In this document: positions 39,020-48,275 of the stretch, piece after piece
Layout of the letters: each line of letters begins with the position of its first letter
Position numbering within the stretch: the first letter of the stretch is position 1
Source: Burkholderia sp. Ax-1719
GTDB taxonomy: Bacteria; Pseudomonadota; Gammaproteobacteria; Burkholderiales; Burkholderiaceae
DNA length: 64,000 nt
Direction: 5' to 3'
Assembly: GCF_011753055.1 (NCBI RefSeq)
Contig: NZ_VWWJ01000005.1
Span: 248,001-312,000, forward strand
Position numbers and translations under genes: made by a program
The notes under the pieces: model-generated
The model's input: the letters and a program-made list of their open reading frames with translations, nothing else
What the model was told of the DNA's origin: nothing
Databases searched by the model: none

Positions 39020-40453
39020 TCAATCGCGCTCGACCGGCAGAATCAGGCGATCCGGCATGGTTTGCGGGGCGCGCCGCATGGTGACGTAGTAGATTACGCC
39101 GGGGACGATGAGGCCGAGAATCCAGGAGATATCGGTGCCGCCCAGCGCATCTACGAATGGGCCCGTATAAAAGCTCGTGGAAATAAACGGCATCTGTACG
39201 AGTACGCCTAGCACGTAGATCCCGATGGCCTTTGCATTCCAGCGGCCATAACGGCCATCAGGATCGGAAAGCGCGGGCACGTCATAGCGCGACTGCGTAA
39301 AGCAGTAGTAGTCGACCAGATTGATCGCGCTCCACGGCGTGAAAAACGCCAGCAGGAACAGGATGAATGCGGTGAATTCCTTGAGGAAGGAATGACGCCC
39401 AGTCAGCGCCACGAGCGTCGACAAACCCACCATACCGATGATGTAGATAAAACGGTGGCGCGTGGAGATCGCGCGCTTCGCACGGAACGCGCTCACGACC
39501 GTGGCCATCGACATGAAGCTGCCGTAAGCGTTGAGCGTGGTGACGGTCAGTTTGCCAAAAGCGATGCTGAAATACAGCATCGCCGCGACCGCGCCGCTTG
39601 CCCCGAGGCCGACGATATACGCCACTTCGTGATGGGCGAATTCATGTCCGGCGAGCGCGGCGGCGAACACGCCGAACACCATCGACGCCTGCGCGCCAAG
39701 CACCGAGCCCAGCCCCACCGCAAGGAAGGTTTTTGCGGGCGAGGTCGAGCGCGGCAGATAGCGCGAATAGTCCGCCACATAAGGGCCAAATGCGATCTGC
39801 CACGAAGCCGAAAGCGACATGGAAAGCAGGAAACTCGCGATCGTGAAGTGGCGGTTGGCAAGCAGCGCGCCGATGTCGTGATGGGCGAACAGTTGCGCAA
39901 ACATGTAGCAGAACGCCAGCACGCCAATCACGCTGGCGATGCGGCCCACGAAGTGGATCGAGCGATAGCCGAGAATCGTCAGCACGACGATCAGCGCGGC
40001 AAACAGGCAGATGCCGGTCGTATCGGAAACCGACAGCAATTGCGCCGTGGCCTGGCCCGCGAGGACGGTGCCGCTCGCCGAAAAGCCCACGTACATGAGG
40101 CAGACCAGCGCGATAGGGATGGCCGCGCCATAGACACCGAATTGCACCCGGCTGGAGATCATCTGCGGCAGGCCGAGCTGTGGGCCTTGCGCGCCGTGCA
40201 GCGCCATGACCGCGCCGCCAATAAGTTGTCCAATCAACAGCGCGACGAGCGACCAGAACACGTCGCCGCCCAGCACGACGGCGAGCGCGCCCGTGATGAT
40301 CGCGGTGACCTGAAGATTGGCGGAGAGCCAGAGCGTGAACTGGCTGAAGAGGCTGCCGTGGCGTTCCGCATCGGGAATATAGTCGATCGAGCGGGATTCC
40401 AGCAGCTTGCGGCCTTCCGGCTCAAGCTTGACGAGGGATTCAGGAATGGCCAC
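39020..40453 (-). CDS. NCS1-family permease (cytosine/purine permease-like), putative hut-linked transporter
   Basis: A 477-residue 12-TM nucleobase:cation symporter-1 family protein. Characteristic: a GTG start with CGGAG 6 bases upstream, FTLWLSANLQVTAIITGALA in TM1, GPQLGLPQMISSRVQFGVYG at ~90-109, and SWQIAFGPYVADYSRYLP in TM6. NCS1 members carry cytosine, purines, allantoin, hydantoins or, in some hut clusters, pathway substrates. The HutC-like palindrome in front suggests histidine, urocanate or another imidazole as cargo. That assignment is inference. Confidence 0.85.
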   Translation of the reverse strand: MAIPESLVKLEPEGRKLLESRSIDYIPDAERHGSLFSQFTLWLSANLQVTAIITGALAVVLGGDVFWSLVALLIGQLIGGAVMALHGAQGPQLGLPQMISSRVQFGVYGAAIPIALVCLMYVGFSASGTVLAGQATAQLLSVSDTTGICLFAALIVVLTILGYRSIHFVGRIASVIGVLAFCYMFAQLFAHHDIGALLANRHFTIASFLLSMSLSASWQIAFGPYVADYSRYLPRSTSPAKTFLAVGLGSVLGAQASMVFGVFAAALAGHEFAHHEVAYIVGLGASGAVAAMLYFSIAFGKLTVTTLNAYGSFMSMATVVSAFRAKRAISTRHRFIYIIGMVGLSTLVALTGRHSFLKEFTAFILFLLAFFTPWSAINLVDYYCFTQSRYDVPALSDPDGRYGRWNAKAIGIYVLGVLVQMPFISTSFYTGPFVDALGGTDISWILGLIVPGVIYYVTMRRAPQTMPDRLILPVERD

Positions 40454-40520
40454 GTGCGGCTCCGGGAGGTGGAAAGGGTGATGGCGCCCGTGCAGGCGAG
40501 CGCCGAGATCCTTGGATCAT

Positions 40521-40534
40521 GTTGTATAGACAAC
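40521..40534 (-). promoter_or_regulatory. HutC-like operator upstream of the NCS1 permease
   Basis: On the minus strand GTTGTCTATACAAC, within AAGTTGTCTATACAACAT. It matches the hutU operator at 14 of 16 positions and is palindromic apart from one pair. It lies about 70 bases before the permease start. Confidence 0.65.
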
Positions 40535-40641
40535 TTATGCGAAATAGGGGATTACCCGTGCGCACGACGACGTGCAGTCGCATTGTGCGCCGGGTTTCGC
40601 ATCGGAAAAAAATGAATGTGAACGAGGGCTTAATCCTGCTG

Positions 40642-42225
40642 CTACAGCAACCACTCGATGGGAAGAATCGAAAAGAACCAGACCGCGAGGCGTGTGCTCC
40701 AGCGCGAGTTCGGTTCTGTGTCGTAGCGCGTGGTGCCGTCCGCGGTTTGGCGGACCCAGTAGAGCGAGCCGTTCGAGTCGAGCTTCGCCTGATACGCGAG
40801 TTGCGGAACCTGGTTCCAGAACGCCGATTCGATGCGTCCAGCGAGCACGGGGCTTTCGATTACGAGACCCAGCTCCGTATTCAGGTTGGCGGAGCGCGGA
40901 TCAAAATTGAGGGAGCCGACAAATACGCGCTGGCCATCCACCGCGAAAGTCTTCGCATGAAGGCTCGAACCGGAACTGCCGAACACGCCCGGTGCCTGTT
41001 CCTTGCTCGCGCTAGAACCCGCGGCGCGGCGCAACTCGAACAGTTCCACGCCGCCTTTGAGCAGCGCTTTGCGTCTGCGCGCATAGCCTGAATGCACGGG
41101 CAGCACATCGGTTGCTTCCAGCGAGTTCGTCAGCACGCGTACCGTGACGCCATTCGCGGCGAGTTGCGTGAAGTACTGCGTGCCCACCTCGCCAGGCACG
41201 AAATAAGGCGAAACCAGATCGAGTTCGCGCTTCGGCTCGCCGAGGATGTCGCGCAACTGGTTGAGCACCAGCGATTCCGGCGCGGCCTTGCCTTGCGCTT
41301 TCGCAGGATCGTCGCTGACGAGACGCGTCGAAGCCCATTCGAGCGGCAGCGTGCCGTCCAGCAGGCGGCGTACATCGGTCTTTTCCTGCAGCGCCGCAAT
41401 GAACGCCGTCGCGGCGGGATTGGTCTGCACGGCCTGCGCAGCGCGATCGAGCGCTTCGATTTGCGACGGTTGGGGTGCTGGCAGGATTTCATGGGCCGGC
41501 CATGCCGACGCACTGGACCAGTAACGGTCGAAATCGTGCGCGACGTCGCTGGCGGCGGGGCCGATGGCCAGCACATCGAGATCGGCAAAGACAACGCCTT
41601 CCGTCGCGCCAAAATACTCGTCGCCGATATTGCGGCCGCCGAGGATCGTTGCGATGCCATCGGCGGTCAGCGACTTGTTGTGCATGCGCCGATTAAGGCG
41701 GGAAAAATCGGTAAGGAATCCGATTGATTTGGGTTGGCGCACGGCGAAGGGATTGAACAGCCGCACCTGGATGTTCGGATGCGAATCGAGTGCTGCGAGC
41801 GTAGGGTCGAGCGAAGAGGGAATGCCGTTGTCGTCGAGCAGGAGCCGTACGCGCACGCCGCGATCGGCGGCTTCGCGCAGCGCTTCGAGCAGCAGCGTGC
41901 CGGTGAGGTCGTTGCGCCAGATGTAGTACTGCACGTCGAGCGTGCGTTGTGCCGTACGCACGAGATCGACGCGCGCAGCGAAGGCCTCCAGCGGTTTGGC
42001 GAGTGGATCGATGCCGCTCAGGCCGGGATGCGCTGCGAGCGCGCCATCGGCGGCGTTGCCGAGCGGCGTGGTTTGTGCCTCGGTCGCGCCGAGGGCGGTC
42101 GACGTCGTGCGAACGCCCGGTGAGGGAAGCTGGCAGGCCGCGAGCATGAGCGTGAGCATCAGCGCGCAAAGCGGCGCCCGCGTTCGGGTGTGCCTGGCAA
42201 CCGGAGGGAAGGGCGTACTTTGCAT
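40642..42225 (-). CDS. Phospholipase D / cardiolipin synthase-like lipoprotein
   Basis: A 527-residue PLD-superfamily protein with both HKD motifs: H-N-K-S-L-T-A-D (in RRMHNKSLTADGIATILGG) and H-A-K-T-F-A-V-D (in SLHAKTFAVDGQRVFVGSLN). The two half-sites together form the active site for phosphatidyl transfer or hydrolysis. A signal with lipobox LMLAAC near residue 31 makes it a lipoprotein. The closest general match is the ClsC/YmdC branch of cardiolipin synthases, whose usual partner (YmdB-like) is not adjacent. Divergent from the GGT gene. Confidence 0.85.
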   Translation of the reverse strand: MQSTPFPPVARHTRTRAPLCALMLTLMLAACQLPSPGVRTTSTALGATEAQTTPLGNAADGALAAHPGLSGIDPLAKPLEAFAARVDLVRTAQRTLDVQYYIWRNDLTGTLLLEALREAADRGVRVRLLLDDNGIPSSLDPTLAALDSHPNIQVRLFNPFAVRQPKSIGFLTDFSRLNRRMHNKSLTADGIATILGGRNIGDEYFGATEGVVFADLDVLAIGPAASDVAHDFDRYWSSASAWPAHEILPAPQPSQIEALDRAAQAVQTNPAATAFIAALQEKTDVRRLLDGTLPLEWASTRLVSDDPAKAQGKAAPESLVLNQLRDILGEPKRELDLVSPYFVPGEVGTQYFTQLAANGVTVRVLTNSLEATDVLPVHSGYARRRKALLKGGVELFELRRAAGSSASKEQAPGVFGSSGSSLHAKTFAVDGQRVFVGSLNFDPRSANLNTELGLVIESPVLAGRIESAFWNQVPQLAYQAKLDSNGSLYWVRQTADGTTRYDTEPNSRWSTRLAVWFFSILPIEWLL

Positions 42226-42378
42226 GGAGCGTCCGCGCGAAGGTTGGCGTTAGCTTACGCGAATGCCCAAGGCGCCTGCGCGAGCGTGTGCGCGTCGTTC
42301 GTCCCCAATGAAATACACTAGTTCTTTCGCGCGGGCCGTTCACCGCGCCGTGCTTCGACTAGTCCAACCGATACCGTC

Positions 42379-44016
42379 ATGACACGATTCAACTGGAACA
42401 ACCCCTATCCCACGCCGCGTTTGCCGGTGTTCGCCCGTAACGTCGTCTCGACCTCCCATCCACTCGCGGCCCAGGCGGGCTTGCGCATGCTCTGGCAAGG
42501 CGGTAATGCCGTCGATGCCGCCATCGCGGCGGCAGCGGCCATCACCGTGGTCGAGCCGGTTTCGTGCGGGCTGGGCGGCGACGCTTTCGCGCTGGTCTGG
42601 GATGGCGAGCGTTTGCACGGCCTGAACGCGTCGGGCACTGCGCCGGCAGCCTGGAATCCCGACTATTTCCGCCGCAAGCATGGCGAAGAACACGGTTTGG
42701 CCAGACAGCCCAAACGCGGCTGGGACTCGGTGACGGTGCCCGGCGTGATCGCCGGTTGGGAAGCGCTGCACGCGAAGTTCGGCTCGCTGCCGTTCGCGGA
42801 TCTGATGGCCCCCGCCATCGACATCGCCGAGCGTGGTTATGCCGTGGCCAGCATCGTCGCGCGCAAGTGGCAGGCTGCGGTGCCTGAGCTGCACAATCAG
42901 CCCGGCTTTGCGGAAACCTTCATGCCGCGTGGTCGCGCGCCTGAGGTGAGCGAGCACGTGCGCCTGCCGGGCCATGCGGCCACCCTGCGACGGCTTGCAC
43001 AACTCGGCCCGCGAGCCTTTTACGAAGGCGAAATCGCGGAACGTATCGCGGCGTTCGCGCGCGAAGGCGGCGCGGCACTCACGCTCGACGATCTGCGCGA
43101 CTATCGCGCGGAGTGGGTCGAGCCGATTTCAAAGAACTATCGCGGCTACCGGGTGCACGAGATTCCGCCCAACGGCCAGGGCATCGCCGCGCTCATCGCG
43201 CTTGGCATTCTGGAGCAATTCGATTTGGCATCGCTGCCGTGCGACGGCATCGAATCGCAGCATCTGCAGATCGAGGCGATGAAACTCGCGTTCGCCGATG
43301 TCTATCGCTATGTTTCCGATCGGAAATCGATGGAAATCACGCCCGAGCAGATGCTCGACGACGCCTATCTGAAGTCGCGCGCAAAGCTGATCGACCCGAA
43401 GCGCGCTTCGCAATTCGACTTCGGCATGCCGCGCTCCGGTGGCACGATTTACCTCTCGGCCGCCGACGAGCGCGGCATGATGGTGAGCTTCATCCAGTCG
43501 AACTACATGGGTTTCGGCTCGGGCGTGGTCGTGCCGGGCACGGGCATCGCCATGCAGAATCGCGGCTGCGGCTTTTCGATGGATCCCGCATCGCCGAATG
43601 TGGTCGAAGGCGGCAAGCGCCCGTTCCATACGATCATTCCCGCTTTCCTGACGCAGCAGGTGAATGGTCGCGACGAAGCGGTGATGAGCTTTGGCGTGAT
43701 GGGCGGCGATATGCAGCCGCAAGGGCATGTGCAAACTGTGGTGCGCATGCTCGATTACGGCCAGCAGCCGCAGGCCGCCTGCGATGCGCCGCGCTGGAAG
43801 GTCAACCGTGATTTCACGCTCGATATCGAATCGACTTTCGATCCGCACACGGCCCAGGCGCTTGAAGCGCGAGGCCATGAAATCAAGGGTATCGATGATC
43901 CGTACATGGACTTTGGCTCGGGCCAGTTCATCTGGAAACTCGATCGCGACGATCCGGAACGCGGTTACGTGGCGGCCAGCGATACACGACGCGATGGCCT
44001 GGCCGCGGGGTTCTGA
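42379..44016 (+). CDS. Gamma-glutamyltransferase family protein
   Basis: A 545-residue Ntn-hydrolase of the GGT family. The nucleophile of the small subunit is likely Thr356 in RSGGTIYLSAADERGMMVSF, where self-cleavage would occur; GLGGDAFALVW and HEIPPNGQGIAALIALGIL are family signatures of the large subunit. There is no signal peptide, unlike periplasmic GGTs such as E. coli Ggt, so it belongs to the cytoplasmic YwrD-like branch, which may act on gamma-glutamyl or cephalosporin-type amides. It lies divergent from the PLD gene; 133 bases before the next small gene. Confidence 0.88.
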   Translation: MTRFNWNNPYPTPRLPVFARNVVSTSHPLAAQAGLRMLWQGGNAVDAAIAAAAAITVVEPVSCGLGGDAFALVWDGERLHGLNASGTAPAAWNPDYFRRKHGEEHGLARQPKRGWDSVTVPGVIAGWEALHAKFGSLPFADLMAPAIDIAERGYAVASIVARKWQAAVPELHNQPGFAETFMPRGRAPEVSEHVRLPGHAATLRRLAQLGPRAFYEGEIAERIAAFAREGGAALTLDDLRDYRAEWVEPISKNYRGYRVHEIPPNGQGIAALIALGILEQFDLASLPCDGIESQHLQIEAMKLAFADVYRYVSDRKSMEITPEQMLDDAYLKSRAKLIDPKRASQFDFGMPRSGGTIYLSAADERGMMVSFIQSNYMGFGSGVVVPGTGIAMQNRGCGFSMDPASPNVVEGGKRPFHTIIPAFLTQQVNGRDEAVMSFGVMGGDMQPQGHVQTVVRMLDYGQQPQAACDAPRWKVNRDFTLDIESTFDPHTAQALEARGHEIKGIDDPYMDFGSGQFIWKLDRDDPERGYVAASDTRRDGLAAGF

Positions 44017-44149
44017 CGGGCAAACTTCAGCATTCGATTTTTCCTGGTCCGGTAGACTGAACGTCATGCAGAGCAGTGCTATATTTGCCGAAGTCGTTGC
44101 AATGCAGCAGCGAATAATGCTTACGTTTTGTCAGGTGGCGGAGAGTTAA

Positions 44150-44395
44150 ATGGCAATCGAATACCGTGGCTTTCAGATCAATGTCGATACGAAAGCGGAC
44201 GCGACGGACACGCAATGGCTGTGCCGCGCAGATATCAAAGGCGTTGAGAGCCAGGTGCGCGACGTGGCGCTGCCGGTTGTAGAGCTTGAATTCCCCAAGC
44301 TCAAGATCGACGTGCTGATGGTGGTGAGCATGGTGGAGCACAAGGCGCGTCAGTCGATTGACGATTGGCACACCGCGCATCCTGCGACCGCCTGA
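44150..44395 (+). CDS. Small conserved hypothetical protein, 81 residues
   Basis: Begins MAIEYRGFQINVDTKADATD after a GGAGAG ribosome site and ends before a strong terminator. The pattern (EYRGFQINVDTK, QWLCRADIKG, a helix with IDVLMVVSMVEHKARQSIDD) suggests a compact beta-rich domain with one helix. No signal peptide. The function is unknown. The gene structure is convincing; it appears to be its own short transcript or the tail of the GGT unit. Confidence 0.7.
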   Translation: MAIEYRGFQINVDTKADATDTQWLCRADIKGVESQVRDVALPVVELEFPKLKIDVLMVVSMVEHKARQSIDDWHTAHPATA

Positions 44396-44419
44396 GCGCG
44401 TCGAATCAAGTAAAACCTG

Positions 44420-44442
44420 AAAGGCCCAGTCGGGCCTTTTTT
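44420..44442 (+). terminator. Rho-independent terminator
   Basis: AAAGGCCC (44420-44427), loop AGTC, GGGCCTTT (44432-44439), then further T to 44442. It follows the 81-residue gene and precedes the convergent dehydrogenase. Confidence 0.9.
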
Positions 44443-44455
44443 GTTGCGCCCGCAA

Positions 44456-45436
44456 TTAATTGAATCGCACGATATTGCGCGACTCTCCCGCATGGAAAGC
44501 CACGATGTTGTCGATGAGCTGATCGGCGAGCACCTGCATGGCTTCGTCGCTGGCCCACGCCACGTGCGGCGTGAGAATAAAGCCAGGGTGGCCGAGAATC
44601 GCCTGGAACGGATGGTGCGCGGGCAACGGTTCCTGCGAGACAACATCGAAGCCTGCACCGGAAATCTGCCCCGATTGCAGAGCGTCGACAAGCGCGGCTT
44701 CATCGACAAGGCCGCCGCGCGCGGTGTTGATCAGCAGCGGTCGACGCGACATCCGCGCGAACGCCGCCGCGTCGATCAGATGACGCGTGGCGGGCGTAAG
44801 CGGACAGTGCAGCGAAATAATGTCGCTTTGCGCCAGCAGCGTGTCGAACGGTACGTGATCGTCGTTCGTGCCCGCGCGGTCCCCATGCGCGGCGAATAAC
44901 ACGCGCAGACCGAGCGCGCGCCCGATGGCCGCCGTGGCCTGCCCGAGTGCGCCCGCGCCGATGATGCCGAGCGTCGAACCGGCGAGGTTTCTGATCGGAA
45001 AATCGAAGAAGCAGAACTGCCCCGATTCGAGCCAGCGCCCCGCGCGCACCGCTTCGCGGTAGGCCACGAGGCTGCGCCTCAGTGCGAAGATCAGCGCAAA
45101 CGTATGTTCTGGCACCGTGTTGAGCGCGTAGCCCTGAATATTGCTCACCACGATGCCGCGCGCGGCGCAGGCGTGCAGATCGATGTTATCCGTGCCGGTG
45201 GCGGCGACCGCGATCATGCGCAATCCCGGCGCGTGCGCGAGCGCATCGGCCGTGATCGGCGCCTTGTTGGTGATGACGATACTGGCGTCGCGGATACGTT
45301 GCGCGACGTCGCCGGGGAAGGTGCGTTCGTAGGTTTCCAGATGATGGTCGAACGGCAGGGCGCGTAAGCGGGTTTGCGGGGAAAGCGTGGCGCGGTCGAG
45401 AAAAACAACACGGTGTGGCGCGGCCTGGTCGGTCAT
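44456..45436 (-). CDS. D-2-hydroxyacid dehydrogenase (hydroxypyruvate reductase-like)
   Basis: A 326-residue NAD(P)-dependent enzyme of the D-isomer-specific 2-hydroxyacid dehydrogenase family. Rossmann site LGIIGAGALGQATAAIGRAL (~150-169), catalytic Arg in NTARGGLVDEAAL, Glu in VVSQEPLP and His in LTPHVAWAS. The sequence RVVFLDRATLSPQTRLRALP at the N-terminus resembles glycerate/hydroxypyruvate reductases. The ATG at 45436 fits the family length; a longer frame starting at 45598 is not supported. Divergent from the CoA-transferase operon across a 209-base region with repeated TTGCTCAA sites. Confidence 0.85.
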   Translation of the reverse strand: MTDQAAPHRVVFLDRATLSPQTRLRALPFDHHLETYERTFPGDVAQRIRDASIVITNKAPITADALAHAPGLRMIAVAATGTDNIDLHACAARGIVVSNIQGYALNTVPEHTFALIFALRRSLVAYREAVRAGRWLESGQFCFFDFPIRNLAGSTLGIIGAGALGQATAAIGRALGLRVLFAAHGDRAGTNDDHVPFDTLLAQSDIISLHCPLTPATRHLIDAAAFARMSRRPLLINTARGGLVDEAALVDALQSGQISGAGFDVVSQEPLPAHHPFQAILGHPGFILTPHVAWASDEAMQVLADQLIDNIVAFHAGESRNIVRFN

Positions 45437-45497
45437 TGGCGGGGTACGGAGAGTGGACGGGGACGCCGCATTGTGCGGCGTGTGCCGCGCGCGTGGT

Positions 45498-45575
45498 TTG
45501 CTCAATAGGCGACAAAAGTTTCCGATAAGGAAATGCGCGCCAAGCCTTTCCATTTGCTCAACCTCGATTGAGCAA
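45498..45575. promoter_or_regulatory. Three copies of a TTGCTCAA operator-like element
   Basis: TTGCTCAA occurs at 45498-45505 and 45554-45561, and its inverse TTGAGCAA at 45568-45575. The last two form a perfect 8-base inverted repeat with a 6-base spacer, 71 bases before the CoA-transferase ATG; the first lies about 60 bases before the divergent dehydrogenase ATG. The set looks like a shared operator controlling both directions, possibly bound by the LysR encoded at 48520. Confidence 0.55.
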
Positions 45576-45645
45576 CGATCGATTATCAAAGCGTCCAATC
45601 GCGCCCATGATGACGTCCAGAGTCAAAACCAGCCTGGAGACAATC

Positions 45646-46836
45646 ATGTCACGACCCCTTTCGGGAATTCGCGTTCTGGAACTTGGGCAACTGATCGCGG
45701 GCCCGTTCGCCGGGAAAATGCTCGCCGAATTCGGTGCGAGCGTCATCAAGGTCGAACCGCCGGGCAGCGGCGATCCGCTGCGCAAATGGCGTCTGCTGCA
45801 CGAAGGCACGTCCGTGTGGTGGGCTGCGCAATCGCGCAACAAGCAGTCGCTCACGCTCGATCTGCGCTCGCCGGAGGGGCAGGATGTGATCCGCCGTCTC
45901 GTATCGGAAACCGATGTGCTGATCGAGAATTTTCGCCCTGGCACGCTCGAAGGCTGGGGCTTGGGGTGGGATGTGCTCAGCGAGATCAACCCGGGGCTCA
46001 TCATGTTGCGCGTTTCCGGCTATGGGCAAACCGGCCCGTATCGCGACCGGCCCGGCTTTGGCGTAGTGGCGGAAGCGATGGGCGGCCTGCGCCATTTGAG
46101 CGGCGAGCCGGAGCGCACGCCGGTTCGGGTGGGAATTTCGATTGGCGACTCGTTGTCGGCGCTGCATGGCGTGATCGGCATTCTGCTTGCGCTGCGCCAT
46201 CGCGAGCAGCAGGGCGGCAAAGGCCAGGTGGTCGATGTCGCGCTCTACGAGTCCGTGTTCAACATGATGGAAAGTCTGCTGCCCGAATACTCGGTGTTTG
46301 GCGCGGTGCGGCAGCCTGCGGGCAGCAGCTTGCCCGGCATCGCGCCGAGCAATGCTTACCGTTGCAGCGACGGCAAATACGCCTTGATCGCCGGCAACGG
46401 CGACAGCATTTTCCGCCGTCTGATGGAATTGATCGCGCGCCCCGATCTGGGCGCCGATCCGACGCTTGCCGCCAACGATGGCCGCGTTGCGCAGGTGGGT
46501 CGTATCGACGAGGCGATCAGCGCCTGGTGCGCGCAACGCACGCTCGACGACGTTCTCGCCGCGCTCAATGAAGCGCGCATTCCGGCGGGGCGCATTTACG
46601 ACGTCGCGGATATCGCGGTCGATCCGCACTATCACGCGCGCGAAATGATCGTCGAAGATCGCTTGCCCGACGGTACGCCCGTGCAGGTGCCCGGCATCGT
46701 GCCGAAACTCAACGCGACGCCCGGCACCATCGAGCACAGCGCGCCGACGCTCGGCGAACATACGGACACGGTGCTGGCAGCGATCGGTATCGACGCAACG
46801 ACGCGCGACGATTGGCGCGCACGCGGCGTGATCTGA
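45646..46836 (+). CDS. CaiB/BaiF family III CoA-transferase
   Basis: A 396-residue acyl-CoA transferase. GGAGA lies 6 bases before the ATG. Family III features: PLSGIRVLELGQLIAGPFAG at the N-terminus, EFGASVIKVEPPGSGDPLR, RNKQSLTLDLRSPEGQDVI, DVLIENFRPGTLEGWGLGW, and the region with the likely catalytic Asp around VGISIGDSLSALHGVIGILL. It would move CoA from a donor such as succinyl-CoA to a carboxylic acid. The next gene is an HMG-CoA-lyase-like enzyme, so activation of a hydroxy-acid followed by C-C cleavage is the likely sequence. Confidence 0.9.
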   Translation: MSRPLSGIRVLELGQLIAGPFAGKMLAEFGASVIKVEPPGSGDPLRKWRLLHEGTSVWWAAQSRNKQSLTLDLRSPEGQDVIRRLVSETDVLIENFRPGTLEGWGLGWDVLSEINPGLIMLRVSGYGQTGPYRDRPGFGVVAEAMGGLRHLSGEPERTPVRVGISIGDSLSALHGVIGILLALRHREQQGGKGQVVDVALYESVFNMMESLLPEYSVFGAVRQPAGSSLPGIAPSNAYRCSDGKYALIAGNGDSIFRRLMELIARPDLGADPTLAANDGRVAQVGRIDEAISAWCAQRTLDDVLAALNEARIPAGRIYDVADIAVDPHYHAREMIVEDRLPDGTPVQVPGIVPKLNATPGTIEHSAPTLGEHTDTVLAAIGIDATTRDDWRARGVI

Positions 46837-46850
46837 ACCAGGGGACTTTG

Positions 46851-47810
46851 ATGACGAATCAGATTAAGCGTTTGTACCTCAACGAAGTCGCTACACGCGA
46901 CGGCTTCCAGAACGAAGCGGCCTTTATCGACACGGACGACAAGATCGCGCTGATAAATGCGCTAAGCGCCTGCGGCTACGCGAAGATCGAAGTGACCTCC
47001 TTTACTTCGCCAAAAGCGATCCCTGCGCTGCGTGACGCCGAAGCCGTGATGCGCGGCATCAAACGTGCGCCGGGCGTCGTCTACACCGTGCTGGTGCCGA
47101 ATGTGCGCGGTGCGGAGCGCGCGCTGTCGTGCAATGTGGACGAAGTGAATCTCGTGATGTCGGTGAGCGAAAGCCACAATCGCGCGAATCTGCGTATGAC
47201 GCGCGAGCAATCGTTCGCACAACTGGGTGATGTGATTGAAGCCGTGCGTGACACGGGCGTAGCGATCAACGTTTCGCTCTCTACGGCGATGGGTTGCCCG
47301 ATGGAAGGCGACGTGCCAATACCGATCGTGCTCGACTGGATGGCGCGCTTTGCAGAGCGCGGCGTACAGGGCGTCACGCTGTGCGATACCACCGGCATGG
47401 CGTATCCGAATCAGGTGCGCGAATTGTGCGAGCGTGCGCGCACGCAATTCGGCGAACTGGACCTGACGCTGCATTTTCACAATACGCGTGGCATGGCGCT
47501 GGCCAATACGCTGGCCGCGCTCGACGCCGGCATCGTGCGTTTCGACGCATCGCTGGGCGGCCTGGGCGGCTGTCCCTATGCGCCGGGCGCAACGGGCAAT
47601 GTCTGCACCGAAGAGCTGGTTCACATGCTCGAACTGGACGGCTACGATACCGGCGTAAATCTGGCCGCAGTGCTTGATGCCGCCGCGCGTCTGCCCGCAC
47701 TGATCGGCCATGACGTGCCAAGCCAGATCCTCAAGGCCGGTCGCCGCACCGATCTTCATCCGCTGCCGGACAGCGTGCAGGGTATGCCCGCGCAGCGCGC
47801 ATTCACATAA
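46851..47810 (+). CDS. Hydroxymethylglutaryl-CoA lyase-like enzyme
   Basis: A 319-residue TIM-barrel lyase of the HMG-CoA lyase family, cleaving a 3-hydroxyacyl-CoA. Catalytic features are present: VATRDGFQNE (Arg/Asp near residues 14-17), HFHNTRG with the metal-binding histidines, and the flexible loop GGLGGCPYAPGATGN with its reactive Cys. The gene begins 14 bases after the CoA-transferase stop. Whether the substrate is HMG-CoA itself or a relative (for example a citramalyl- or 3-hydroxy-3-methylacyl-CoA) cannot be read; no other leucine-degradation gene is nearby, which favours a related substrate. Confidence 0.88.
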   Translation: MTNQIKRLYLNEVATRDGFQNEAAFIDTDDKIALINALSACGYAKIEVTSFTSPKAIPALRDAEAVMRGIKRAPGVVYTVLVPNVRGAERALSCNVDEVNLVMSVSESHNRANLRMTREQSFAQLGDVIEAVRDTGVAINVSLSTAMGCPMEGDVPIPIVLDWMARFAERGVQGVTLCDTTGMAYPNQVRELCERARTQFGELDLTLHFHNTRGMALANTLAALDAGIVRFDASLGGLGGCPYAPGATGNVCTEELVHMLELDGYDTGVNLAAVLDAAARLPALIGHDVPSQILKAGRRTDLHPLPDSVQGMPAQRAFT

Positions 47811-47823
47811 GGAGTCAAGACTC

Positions 47824-48207
47824 ATGGCATTGATCGACCATCTCGACCATCTGGTGCTGACCTGCGTGGACCCCGAAGCCACGAAGCACTTCTATACCGA
47901 GGTGCTGCAGATGCAACTGGAGACGTTCGGCGCGGGGCGGCTGGCGTTTCGTTTCGGCAACCAGAAGATCAATCTGCATGTGCGCGGTGCTGAATTCGAG
48001 CCGAAGGCGCACGTGCCCGTGCCCGGCGCGCTCGACCTTTGCTTTATCGCCGCCGTGCCGCTCGATGCGGTGATTGCGCATCTCAACAAGCTCGAATGGC
48101 CCATCGTCGAAGGGCCGGTCGAGCGCACGGGCGCGACGCAGAAGATCCGCTCGGTCTACGTGCGCGATCCCGATCTGAACCTCATCGAGATTTCCGAACT
48201 GATCTGA
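47824..48207 (+). CDS. VOC family (glyoxalase-fold) protein
   Basis: A 127-residue vicinal-oxygen-chelate protein, starting 13 bases after the lyase with AAGGAG as ribosome site. Two beta-alpha-beta-beta-beta modules: IDHLDHLVLTCVDPEATKHF and, near the C-terminus, RSVYVRDPDLNLIEISELI. Likely metal ligands are His7 or His10 and the C-terminal Glu. Such proteins include glyoxalases, epimerases, dioxygenases and binding proteins. Its place in the operon suggests it handles the lyase substrate or product, but the reaction is unknown. Confidence 0.82.
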   Translation: MALIDHLDHLVLTCVDPEATKHFYTEVLQMQLETFGAGRLAFRFGNQKINLHVRGAEFEPKAHVPVPGALDLCFIAAVPLDAVIAHLNKLEWPIVEGPVERTGATQKIRSVYVRDPDLNLIEISELI

Positions 48208-48275
48208 ACGCCGCTGGTCGGGAACGGCGTTTCCGATCGGAGATAAAGTTTTCCCGATATTTACCGCGATCTTTC

